From contig JAJFJT010000032.1 of NCBI GenBank assembly GCA_021773795.1, forward strand, positions 53,974-117,973: a stretch of DNA of 64,000 nucleotides. The letters are read 5' to 3'. Positions 43,959 to 52,179 of this stretch are shown here, one piece after another. Source of the stretch: Gammaproteobacteria bacterium. Its GTDB lineage: Bacteria; Pseudomonadota; Gammaproteobacteria; HK1. The position numbers and the translations under genes are program-made. Under the pieces are notes generated by a model that made no database searches, was not told the DNA's origin, and saw only the letters and a program-made list of their open reading frames with translations. Positions within the stretch are counted from its first letter, which is position 1, and each line of letters begins with the position of its first letter.

Positions 43959-45183
43959 GCAGAAAAACCATTCGGCACTTGATAATCTATCAGCCGATAA
44001 TGGGGAGCTTATCTTTGGTGGAAAACGCTTGAGTCAACTTTCACAGCGCGCTGAGCTACAACCTTTCTACGCATATGATCGTTCCAAAATCACCGCAAGA
44101 ATAAAACATATACGGCACCATTTACCAAAAGATATCCTTCTGCATTATGCGGTTAAGGCCAATCCTATGCCGGCCGTAGTCCAACACCTGTCCGGGCTTG
44201 TTGACGGCTTCGATGTCGCATCGTCGGGTGAACTACGCATTGCCCTGGATACAACCATGGCATCCCAGGACATAAGTTTTGCCGGCCCGGGAAAAACGGA
44301 AAACGAGCTACGCACTGCTGTAGCTAGCCAGATAGTAATTAATATTGAGTCCCCGACAGAACTGGAAACAGTACTAAAACTTGCAGAGGAGACGGGGGAA
44401 CAGCCACGAGTAGCCCTGCGTATTAACCCGGATTTTGAACTTAAAACATCCGGGATGAAAATGAGTGGTGGCCCTAAACAATTTGGAGTAGATGCGGAGC
44501 AAGCTCCCCGCTTGCTACAAAGAATGGATGAAACTGATGTGGAGTTTATGGGCCTACATATCTTTTGTGGCTCTCAAAACCTTCGCGTAGAATCCATTTA
44601 CGAGGCACAGAAAAAAACCATAGATCTAGCCTTCCAGCTAAGCCAGGCAACTAGCTGCCCATTGAAAACACTAAATATTGGAGGGGGTTTTGGGATTCCC
44701 TATTTCCTAGGCGATGCCGCGCTAGATCTAGCTACGGTTGGGGAAAACCTGGAAGAGTTGATGATAGGAGCGCGGCAGCGCCTGCAAGGGGCAACCATTG
44801 TCATCGAGTTGGGGCGCTATATCACCGGTGAGGCAGGCATATACGTCTGCCGTGTTGTCGATAGAAAGACTTCACGAGGGCAGGTATATCTAGTAACAGA
44901 CGGAGGTTTAAATCATCATCTCGCAGCATCTGGAAATTTCGGGCAAATTATTCGAAAGAATTATCCCGTACTAATTGGAAACCGAGTAGGACAATTGCCA
45001 ACAGAGACCGTCAACATTGTCGGACCGCTATGCACACCCCTGGATCTCATAGCCAATAAAATGGATTTCCCAAGGGCTGAAATAGGTGATTATGTGGTTA
45101 TTCTACAGTCAGGTGCTTATGGGTTTAGCGCGAGCCCAACGGGATTTCTTGGTCATCCACCACCCTTCGAAATGTTAGTGTGA
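43951..45183 (+). CDS. PLP-dependent decarboxylase, XrtA system-associated
   Basis: A 410-residue fold-type III (alanine racemase-like barrel) decarboxylase resembling TIGR03099, related to diaminopimelate and ornithine decarboxylases. The PLP lysine is K69 in HYAVKANP; NIGGGFGIPY and CGSQN are family motifs; the C-domain has GPLCTPLDLI with its active-site cysteine. It would make an amine from an amino acid, in the same operon as the ligase. This suggests the ligase, FemAB-like protein and ACP add an amine-containing group. The 5' end overlaps the previous gene by 8 bases. Confidence 0.93.
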   Translation: MPKQKNHSALDNLSADNGELIFGGKRLSQLSQRAELQPFYAYDRSKITARIKHIRHHLPKDILLHYAVKANPMPAVVQHLSGLVDGFDVASSGELRIALDTTMASQDISFAGPGKTENELRTAVASQIVINIESPTELETVLKLAEETGEQPRVALRINPDFELKTSGMKMSGGPKQFGVDAEQAPRLLQRMDETDVEFMGLHIFCGSQNLRVESIYEAQKKTIDLAFQLSQATSCPLKTLNIGGGFGIPYFLGDAALDLATVGENLEELMIGARQRLQGATIVIELGRYITGEAGIYVCRVVDRKTSRGQVYLVTDGGLNHHLAASGNFGQIIRKNYPVLIGNRVGQLPTETVNIVGPLCTPLDLIANKMDFPRAEIGDYVVILQSGAYGFSASPTGFLGHPPPFEMLV

Positions 45184-45204
45184 ATAGATTCTAGAACACG
45201 CCAC

Positions 45205-46464
45205 CTATAATATCGCCTGATCCAGTATATTTGAAAGAGTTTCTACTTGGCTGTAGCGTGAAAACTTTACAACCTCCTCTCGTTCAGGCAATCGTTTTTC
45301 AGAGTCCTCATCGTTTATAAACCTCACCAGCATCGCCTTGATCTCTTCGACATTCGATATATCAACAATCTCAGACACCCCAACCTTTCTTAACACCTTC
45401 GCTGTATCTCCTTGAGTATCAGCAAGGGCAAGTATCTGTTTATTGGCTCTAAAATATTCATAAACTTTAGCAGGAATTTGATGGTTACAACTGGCACCCT
45501 GAAATAACAGGAGCCCATCAGAGCTCATCATCTCGTTTAACGCATCCTGGTATGGAATTGGAGTACCAAGTTCAATTAAATCGCATATATCTAACTCCTC
45601 CAATACCAGCGCATACTCATCATCATTTCCCGAGGCTCGTAGCGTTATATGGATATTATCGCTACTTATGAGATCAATAGCCTTCAACTCCGAGAGTGCT
45701 TGAAAAAATGGCAATGGATTACGATCCTCCCGGTAGAGTATCCCACTATGCACTAGCATTTTGGCCCCTCCCGACCCATCACTACTTATCTTGCTCTCAT
45801 CTATCATCGAGAAATCACTCTCATCATAACCGTTATATATAAGCTTCCAGTTATTACGATCAATTTCAGGATACCGTTCAGCATACATTGATAATGTACT
45901 AGGGGATGTGAATACAGAAAAGCGAGCGTTTAATACTGACTTTTTTTCTATCTCCCGTCGACTAGTCCATATACGCCTGCTAACAGGATAGTTCTCCTCG
46001 GTCATAGAATCACGAAAATCAGCCACCCAGGGAATACCTGTTTCAGAGTGAACTCTAAATGCAATTTCGTGTGCTGTGGAGATCGGAAATGTAGACCATA
46101 TAGCTTTTATATCATTTTCCTTAATTAACTTAAGTGCGGATGGAACTGCCGAGAACCGCCATGTCCACCAACGATCAGGACTTTCCATAAATTCAGGATA
46201 ACGCCCACAAATAGAAAAATGTTTCCGGATATCCAAACCGAAGGTACGTACTACATTTACATCGCTTGGAATATCTTTAAGTTGAGATGAATTAGTTTCC
46301 GGATAGGCCATCGGATTAACCGAAAGTACTATTGGCTGCCATCCAAATTTAGATAGGTATTGGGAGGCCTTAAGAGCACGCAACATCCCACTGCTACCCT
46401 GGATGGGAGGATAATGGTACGCAATTATGAGGACATTCTTCAACGTAGAGAACCCAGCGGGCAA
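45205..46464 (-). CDS. GT4-like glycosyltransferase, last gene of the ACP operon
   Basis: A 419-residue GT-B glycosyltransferase. The N-terminal IIAYHYPPIQGSSGMLRA and VADFRDSMTEE, then YNGYDESDF and SCNHQIPAKVYEYFRANKQILAL, are typical of the GT4-like group that ends many EPS loci. It converges tail to tail with the PLP decarboxylase, with 21 bases between the stops and no room for a normal terminator on either side. The sugar is unknown. It is AT-rich. Confidence 0.85.
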   Translation of the reverse strand: MPAGFSTLKNVLIIAYHYPPIQGSSGMLRALKASQYLSKFGWQPIVLSVNPMAYPETNSSQLKDIPSDVNVVRTFGLDIRKHFSICGRYPEFMESPDRWWTWRFSAVPSALKLIKENDIKAIWSTFPISTAHEIAFRVHSETGIPWVADFRDSMTEENYPVSRRIWTSRREIEKKSVLNARFSVFTSPSTLSMYAERYPEIDRNNWKLIYNGYDESDFSMIDESKISSDGSGGAKMLVHSGILYREDRNPLPFFQALSELKAIDLISSDNIHITLRASGNDDEYALVLEELDICDLIELGTPIPYQDALNEMMSSDGLLLFQGASCNHQIPAKVYEYFRANKQILALADTQGDTAKVLRKVGVSEIVDISNVEEIKAMLVRFINDEDSEKRLPEREEVVKFSRYSQVETLSNILDQAIL

Positions 46465-46473
46465 AGATTAATA

Positions 46474-47169
46474 TTAGTTTTTAGGTTCATTAAGAGAGTA
46501 TCCTTTACTCTTTAACTTTCGCTTAAGTCCTGACAGGGTATAACCCATAGAATAGGCACGTCGCGCACTTTCTACTGCTTTTGAATATTTGCCCATATTG
46601 AAATATAGGAGCCCCATGTTGTACGTAAGCTCTGGAGAGTTGGGTAGTAATTTTTCGGCCTTTTTATAAACAGACAGAGCCTTTTCATGCATCCCAAGCC
46701 GATGAAGATAGATGCCGTGAATCACACGAACAGTTCCATCTAAAGGCTTAAACTTTTCAGCTCTTTGAAGATAACATTCAATGGGACTTTTCAATTTACT
46801 TTTTTCCGGGAGAAACCCCATGCGTACAACGGAATACAAAGCCCTGTGGTGATTTGGAAAGGCTCTTAAGGTGTAGTCCAAGTCCGCATGTAGTGCCAGA
46901 CTGTTACTCTGCCCACTTATTAGCTTCTCTACTACTCTTGTGAAATGTTTTTTTTCAACGATCGGAAGCATGTATTTATAGTGATCGGGATTGGTGTAGT
47001 CGTACGGTCCGTAACCCTGTCCTTTTCCCCGGCATGGAATTCCTTTTAGAGAAACGCCAGGCCATCCAGGGGCAGCCTCCTTACTAAACCAAATATCCGC
47101 CGCACTCACATTTTCCAATGTCAACATACACAACAATAATAAGACAACGCAGTGAATTAATTTCTCCAT
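46474..47169 (-). CDS. Secreted TPR-repeat protein
   Basis: A 231-residue protein with a signal peptide (1-22, VSA-AD). TPR helices are seen in about 125-215 (AEKFKPLDGTVRVIHGIYLHRLGMHEKAL, PNSPELTYNMGLLYFNMGKYSKAVESARRAY). The ATG at 47169 was chosen over a longer open frame to 47235, which would overlap hydrolase 1 and hide the signal peptide. It likely works in the periplasm as a scaffold for EPS enzymes, by analogy with other TPR proteins of EPS loci. Confidence 0.75.
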   Translation of the reverse strand: MEKLIHCVVLLLLCMLTLENVSAADIWFSKEAAPGWPGVSLKGIPCRGKGQGYGPYDYTNPDHYKYMLPIVEKKHFTRVVEKLISGQSNSLALHADLDYTLRAFPNHHRALYSVVRMGFLPEKSKLKSPIECYLQRAEKFKPLDGTVRVIHGIYLHRLGMHEKALSVYKKAEKLLPNSPELTYNMGLLYFNMGKYSKAVESARRAYSMGYTLSGLKRKLKSKGYSLNEPKN

Positions 47170-47216
47170 TTCCTGCTCCCAAGCAATCAAAATTGGAATT
47201 CTGAAGTAATCCCGAC

Positions 47217-48116
47217 TTAACACATGGGTAGCCAATCAACGGTCCACCGGGCCACCCGTTCCCTCCAAGCCCGACGTGAGAAGGTATGGTTGGCCTCTGG
47301 GAAATCAATTCTGCTAATGGACGCTCTTTTCATCAGCCGACGCCAAGTACGGGATCGAGATACTTCATCCTTGAACTCCCCGGCAGTCAGATCGTCACCA
47401 CTCAGGATAAATAGAACCTTCCCTTTATAGGCAGACAATCCATCTGCCATACGATCTGCTAATGATTTTCTGGATATATCTGAAGCGATTACGGAGTCCG
47501 GACTAAGATTATTAGTTGGTGTCTGATCCTTTCCAATACCAAAAGCGGAAGTGAGCATGCTAACAAGAGAGTTCATAGATGCCTTGAACTGAAACTCCCC
47601 TCTTATAACTTTTCGCCACAGTTCTACGGAAACAAGTCGTTTCAGATAATAGTGCTTTAGATAGGAACGTGCTATGCCGGCCTCACTCCGCACCCAGGGG
47701 TTTAGTAACACCAGGCCCGTAATCCGGGCATCCTTATGGGCATAAAAAAGAGCCGCCGATGCCGCATCACACAAGCCCCAGAGAACCACTCGCTTTACCC
47801 CCGGAACACTCTCCACAAAAGCATCCACTGCAGCACGGATATCTTCCTCAACATCCTCAAAGCCCAGCAATTCCCCTCCATTATCCCCCATTCCTCGGTA
47901 GTCAAAACGCAATACCGGAAAACCCTCGTCAGCGAGCGCTCGAGCTAGCAGGAGGAATTGCCTATGACTACCCACACGATACTGGGGCCCACCGACGTTG
48001 ATTACCACGCCGGTACCGGCTGCTTCGACTGGACGATGCAGAATACCGCAGAGTAGATCTTCCCCGCATGGAATCGTTAGCACTTCTTCTTTAGTGTCCA
48101 CTTGCGAATATTTCAC
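47217..48116 (-). CDS. Hydrolase 1, XrtA system-associated (alpha/beta-hydrolase fold)
   Basis: A 299-residue cytoplasmic alpha/beta-hydrolase resembling TIGR03100. The nucleophile elbow is GLCDAAS with C116 where a serine is usual. An acidic residue (DDLTAGE region) and the histidine in EANHTFSRR complete the possible triad. It may be a thioesterase or acyl-transfer enzyme for the ACP encoded two genes upstream. It overlaps hydrolase 2 by 26 bases. Confidence 0.9.
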   Translation of the reverse strand: MKYSQVDTKEEVLTIPCGEDLLCGILHRPVEAAGTGVVINVGGPQYRVGSHRQFLLLARALADEGFPVLRFDYRGMGDNGGELLGFEDVEEDIRAAVDAFVESVPGVKRVVLWGLCDAASAALFYAHKDARITGLVLLNPWVRSEAGIARSYLKHYYLKRLVSVELWRKVIRGEFQFKASMNSLVSMLTSAFGIGKDQTPTNNLSPDSVIASDISRKSLADRMADGLSAYKGKVLFILSGDDLTAGEFKDEVSRSRTWRRLMKRASISRIDFPEANHTFSRRAWRERVARWTVDWLPMC

Positions 48117-48930
48117 TCGTCGCTTCTATCAATGCCGGACAATCGCTAATCTCTACCGTCTTCCAGAACGGCTCACCCTTAACCACTCTGGAATCCACCT
48201 TCATCCCTGATTCAGACCAGACGCCCACTTGCTTCCGTGCGGAAAACGTTAGCGGTTTCCCACCATCCCGGGCTACCTCGATCCAGTAATAGGAACATTC
48301 TGGCAATTTAATATCCGCCATCTTCACCTGGTCCAGGGCCTGGGCCAACTCAGATGCCACCTCATAGCCGGCCACCTCCACAGTTCGTCCCGCCGCAAAT
48401 TCCGCTCGTAGCTGCTTAACGGTAATTCCCTTTCCAGCATTCATCATCTCAGCCGCCACGGCGATGCGCAGAAACTCCGTCAACGCGCCCTCTCCTTTCA
48501 ATACGGGCTGCCAGAGAAGTACGAAGGCCGGGGAAGTGGGAAGATGGCGGATAAGGTCAAGAGCAAGTAAAGCACCGAGGCGAAGCCCCCAAAGCCCTAT
48601 GCCTTGCCCTTGCCCGATTTTGGACTGTAACCAACTATGAGCAAGCACCAGATCTTCAATCCAGCGCTCCCATCTTGCCTCACGAAAATCACCGCTACTA
48701 TCACCACAACCATGGAGATCAACCGTCAGCACCGCATAACCCAATGCCGCTAGTTTCCGGGCTTGCAGTGACGCCATGCGACGAGATTTATTCATCTCCT
48801 CGGCCAATGGATGCACAAAGAGCACGCCACCATGGGGAACAGACGTGGAAGAAGGGGGATAAAAGGCGAGGAAAAGCGGGCCGTGCCTCGCCTTAAGGAA
48901 AGAGCATTGCGGGGCGTCCCTTACCCCCAT
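48091..48930 (-). CDS. Hydrolase 2, XrtA system-associated
   Basis: A 279-residue alpha/beta-hydrolase-like protein resembling TIGR03101. The position of the usual nucleophile reads GLRLGA (R117), so it may lack hydrolase activity or use another residue. HPLAEEMNKSRRMA and VDLHGCGDSSGD are other family motifs. The ATG at 48930 lies just downstream of the ACP stop; the longer open frame runs across the ACP gene in another frame and was rejected. It is probably a partner of hydrolase 1 and the ACP. Confidence 0.9.
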   Translation of the reverse strand: MGVRDAPQCSFLKARHGPLFLAFYPPSSTSVPHGGVLFVHPLAEEMNKSRRMASLQARKLAALGYAVLTVDLHGCGDSSGDFREARWERWIEDLVLAHSWLQSKIGQGQGIGLWGLRLGALLALDLIRHLPTSPAFVLLWQPVLKGEGALTEFLRIAVAAEMMNAGKGITVKQLRAEFAAGRTVEVAGYEVASELAQALDQVKMADIKLPECSYYWIEVARDGGKPLTFSARKQVGVWSESGMKVDSRVVKGEPFWKTVEISDCPALIEATSEIFASGH

Positions 48931-48934
48931 AGCA

Positions 48935-49186
48935 TCAAACCGCCAATTTACGGCTAACAAAATCAGAAAGGGTACCAAGGGTCTCGAAAGTCTCGGCACT
49001 GATCTCGTCGTCATCAACGACAAAATCAAACTCTTCTTCCAATGCAGTGATGATAGAGACCACCGCCATGGAATCGAATTCGGGAATATCACCCAGTAAT
49101 ATAGACTCGCGGGTAAGCGAGGCACCGCGCTCCCCTATGCCAAGGGTCTCCACCAGAATCGCCCTGACTTCTTCAATGTTTTCCAT
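48935..49186 (-). CDS. Acyl carrier protein, XrtA system-associated
   Basis: An 83-residue carrier protein. The phosphopantetheine serine is S39 in EFDSMAVV, and the acidic helix 2/3 region (EEEFDFVVDDDEI) is typical. It is the first gene of the minus-strand operon ACP, hydrolase 2, hydrolase 1, TPR protein, glycosyltransferase. The acyl-CoA ligase at 41.2 kb most likely loads it. An ACP dedicated to EPS rather than to fatty acid synthesis is typical of XrtA loci. Confidence 0.92.
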   Translation of the reverse strand: MENIEEVRAILVETLGIGERGASLTRESILLGDIPEFDSMAVVSIITALEEEFDFVVDDDEISAETFETLGTLSDFVSRKLAV

Positions 49187-49307
49187 CTATAACCTCTAAT
49201 ACAATTAAGAAAACGCCGGATAATGCAATAAGCAGCGCTCGGGTTCAAACATTCACGGGGCTTAGGTCACTGCTAACACCAGGGCCTGTAATAACGGGCT
49301 TGCACAG

Positions 49308-49369
49308 TATCCAGTCAGTGGTTAATAAGTCTGGATTCCGGCTCCGCAAAAATGCCGTCCGGAATGACA
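49308..49369 (+). repeat. Flanking repeat, copy 1, downstream of the deacetylase gene
   Basis: It starts TATCCAGTCAGTGGTTAATA and ends CCGTCCGGAATGACA. A similar sequence, in the same orientation, lies at 50366-50430 on the other side of the deacetylase gene. Confidence 0.65.
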
Positions 49370-49386
49370 AATTGGTCGGACTTTCC

Positions 49387-50349
49387 TTAGCCCACGCTCT
49401 CTGGCTTCGTATGCCAACGATTCAACGCCAAACGCAACAGAAAGCGCCCTGGCGTACGATCCCAGGGGGTAAAACGTGGCAACTGGTAATGGTCCGTGTT
49501 TTGCGTGGCTACACCCCGTTCCGTCGTAACTGCCCCGATAAAATCCAATTCCTTTACTAGATCGGCGTGCGCCCGCGTGTAGTCCTTACCAGCCTTTCCA
49601 TTAGGATACGCAAAAACCCGTACTGGCGTTCCAGTCAGCGCTTCTAACTGTGCTTTACCGTCTGAGATCTCCTGGCGAGCTTCATCCACAGAAACCGAGG
49701 CCAGTATGGGATGCTTGACCGTATGCCCACCAACTCCCATTCCCGCCTCACTCAGGGCCTTCACCTGTTCGCTGGTCATCATCAGCCCTTCCGGGAGCAT
49801 CGTCTCGGAAATATTGGCTATGGCCTCAATTTTATCCAGCCGCTCAACAGGGTCCCGATGCTTAAGCGCGGTCAGCAGATGGCTGATGGCCTCCAGCCGT
49901 TCTGTTCGAGTAGAGATAGGAACAATTCCGAGACCAAGCTTTTGTAAGTCCAGTTCTTCCTTTTTTGAACCACGAATCGCTTCGATTAACGTATCGTTCC
50001 ACATTCGCCCACCGTCCAAAAACCCGCTAGCAATAAAAAATGTAGCAACCAATCCATGAGATTTTAGAATGGGCAGTGCGACTTCGTAATTATTAGCATA
50101 ACCATCATCAAAGGTAATACAGGCCGCACATGGGGGTAACCGCCCCTCTTTCAGTAATTTTATGGCCTTTTCTATGGACAGAACGTTGCAATACCGCTGC
50201 AACAGATCCATATGCCACTTAAACGTGTTTGAATCTATCGCATCCGGGAATAGGGGATCGGGTTTTTCCTCCACCCCATGGTAGTTGAGTATTGAAAGGC
50301 TTCTTTTAGCGAACGGTATCACTGCTGTCCCATTAACCAAAACCGTCAT
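49387..50349 (-). CDS. Polysaccharide deacetylase (CE4 family)
   Basis: A 320-residue NodB-type metal-dependent deacetylase. Motif 1 is TFDDGY (D81, D82); the metal histidines are in GGHTVKHP; RVFAYPNG is motif 3. There is no signal peptide, so action is likely cytoplasmic or on the inner face, unless an early segment was missed. It would remove N-acetyl groups from GlcNAc-like residues of EPS or precursors. The gene stands alone between two similar repeats. Confidence 0.92.
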   Translation of the reverse strand: MTVLVNGTAVIPFAKRSLSILNYHGVEEKPDPLFPDAIDSNTFKWHMDLLQRYCNVLSIEKAIKLLKEGRLPPCAACITFDDGYANNYEVALPILKSHGLVATFFIASGFLDGGRMWNDTLIEAIRGSKKEELDLQKLGLGIVPISTRTERLEAISHLLTALKHRDPVERLDKIEAIANISETMLPEGLMMTSEQVKALSEAGMGVGGHTVKHPILASVSVDEARQEISDGKAQLEALTGTPVRVFAYPNGKAGKDYTRAHADLVKELDFIGAVTTERGVATQNTDHYQLPRFTPWDRTPGRFLLRLALNRWHTKPESVG

Positions 50350-50365
50350 ACCGGTCTGGAACCGG

Positions 50366-50430
50366 TATCCAGTCAGTGTTTGAAAAACCTGGATCTCGGG
50401 CCAGAAAAAAAAGCTGCCCGGAATGACGGG
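50366..50430 (+). repeat. Flanking repeat, copy 2, upstream of the deacetylase gene
   Basis: It starts TATCCAGTCAGTGTTTGAAA and ends GCCCGGAATGACGGG, matching the outline of the copy at 49308-49369 in the same direction. The inner part forms a CTGGATCTCGGGC/GCCCGG-like stem. This is a typical family of dispersed intergenic repeats. Confidence 0.6.
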
Positions 50431-50480
50431 CCTCTTTATTCGTTTTCATGTTTCCTATACTTCTACGCATCCTCTGGCCC

Positions 50481-52130
50481 TTACCAAGCCCCACCAGCTT
50501 TCCTTATCGCCTCTAAATCTGCCACGGGAGTTGAACTATCCACGAAATCGAGAATGCCATCCAAATAAACAGGATTTACCGCTAAACAGCGAATAAGGCC
50601 CGTGAGCATCCGGGCTGAGGTGGCGTAATCACTGGAATATGCGAATGCGTTACTGGAGGCACACCTATTTTTAGTCTTTAGTAAACCGACCTCGATAACA
50701 TGTCGATCAAAAAACACCTTCTCTGGCTCATCCTCGGGATTAATACCCCGTGTAAAATATGCCCCATGATCACCAAACACCATTACAAGTGCATCAGGGT
50801 CGACTTTCATTATCATTGAATGCAGCCTGCTAAATATAGAAGCAAGTTTTTCTGAGTTCCTTATGAACTTATTCTTATACGCCTCCCTTTTTTTCAAATC
50901 AGTATGCCGATAAGTCTGTGAATTCGTGTGGGTCATGGGATCAAAAATATAGAAAACAGCAACCTGGGGTTGCTCCATCTTAGCGAAGGAATTTATCGCC
51001 GTAATAATCTGCCCTACCCACGCATCTGACGTATTTCTCGTCAATACCTTCTCGTCATCGACTATATTCAGCTTTTTTACGATCGCCTGCAAAAAGGAAA
51101 TAAATTGCCCTGCAACTGTCTCATATCCTATGGGGAGATACTTCCCATGTCGGCATAAAGCGAAGAACTTGTATTGGCTCCAGTTTGATCGTTCCTCCAC
51201 ACAAAGCGTCGTGTCACCCAAAAAGGAAATATCGGGCGCTATAAAGTTATCAACAAAGTGGCCGTTCCCCTTGTTTTTCAAGTATGTCCATCCGGTGGAT
51301 ACCCTGTATCCATTATTATGAAATGCGGAGGAAAGCAGGGATGGGCTATTACCCATAAACCTGTCAGCCGGGGGTAAATTCGTATTCTGGTCAAAGTTCA
51401 TTAATGAATTCAATGAATTTGAGGTTGCTACGCGGGGTGCATACGCCCTCTCAGACGTATAGGCAATTTTATTTAACACATCGGTATACGCCAGTTGATT
51501 CAACCCCATAAATCTTTTGGCTGAAACAAGTGGAATCAAGGCGTCAAACCCAATCAGATAAATGTTGGGCTTTTCTTTTAGCTTTACAGCACTCCAGTCA
51601 AGGGATACCTCATCTAGGTCTGTCTTCGTACCTGCTACAGATCTTATATTCTGTTTGCTTTCCACAAAGGGAATATGTAATACAAATACAGCTATGAATA
51701 GTGCGGATAATGTATAGAAGTTGTTCTTATTAATAAGCTGACCGTATCGCGAAAGCATCCTCCATAAAACAATCGCAGCGATGGCCGCGGTTAAAAATAC
51801 AATGTTCTCAGATAGAGCAGAAATAAAACCAAATGAAACCCAATATAGAAAGAGATAATTCGCGATGGTTAATAATGAATACAAGGGAAGGAATATTATT
51901 CGAGCATATCGTGCTGCAGCAAACAGCAGAGACACCTGAACAACAATAAGCATAACCAAGTATGAATATACAAGGAGCACCGATGGAAAACTGGCATCGT
52001 TATAAAATAAATACAGTGATTCTACAGGAAATAGAATCGAGACAAATAAAAACAAACTGATAAGAAGCTTATCAGTCCTTATAAGATTCTTTCCCGACAA
52101 CTTCTCCACTGGGTTGATAGAACTATCCAT
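50481..52130 (-). CDS. Membrane sulfatase / alkaline phosphatase superfamily protein A
   Basis: A 549-residue protein with five or so N-terminal membrane segments (about residues 24-175) and a periplasmic catalytic domain (about 190-540). The nucleophile region is PNIYLIGFDALIP, and the metal-binding aspartate/histidine pair is GDHGAYF. This layout matches LtaS/OpgB/EptA-type phospho- or sulfo-transferases that work on glycans and lipids. The gene is AT-rich. A similar protein is encoded next upstream, so two related activities may act in series on the polymer. Confidence 0.85.
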   Translation of the reverse strand: MDSSINPVEKLSGKNLIRTDKLLISLFLFVSILFPVESLYLFYNDASFPSVLLVYSYLVMLIVVQVSLLFAAARYARIIFLPLYSLLTIANYLFLYWVSFGFISALSENIVFLTAAIAAIVLWRMLSRYGQLINKNNFYTLSALFIAVFVLHIPFVESKQNIRSVAGTKTDLDEVSLDWSAVKLKEKPNIYLIGFDALIPLVSAKRFMGLNQLAYTDVLNKIAYTSERAYAPRVATSNSLNSLMNFDQNTNLPPADRFMGNSPSLLSSAFHNNGYRVSTGWTYLKNKGNGHFVDNFIAPDISFLGDTTLCVEERSNWSQYKFFALCRHGKYLPIGYETVAGQFISFLQAIVKKLNIVDDEKVLTRNTSDAWVGQIITAINSFAKMEQPQVAVFYIFDPMTHTNSQTYRHTDLKKREAYKNKFIRNSEKLASIFSRLHSMIMKVDPDALVMVFGDHGAYFTRGINPEDEPEKVFFDRHVIEVGLLKTKNRCASSNAFAYSSDYATSARMLTGLIRCLAVNPVYLDGILDFVDSSTPVADLEAIRKAGGAW

Positions 52131-52179
52131 AGCTTAAAGTCAGACTCGATATGTTACGTAGAGCTTTAGATCCAAAAAA

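Noticed and set aside
48931..49125. Longer N-terminus for hydrolase 2
   Set aside because: The added 65 residues lie within the ACP gene in another frame and have no homology.
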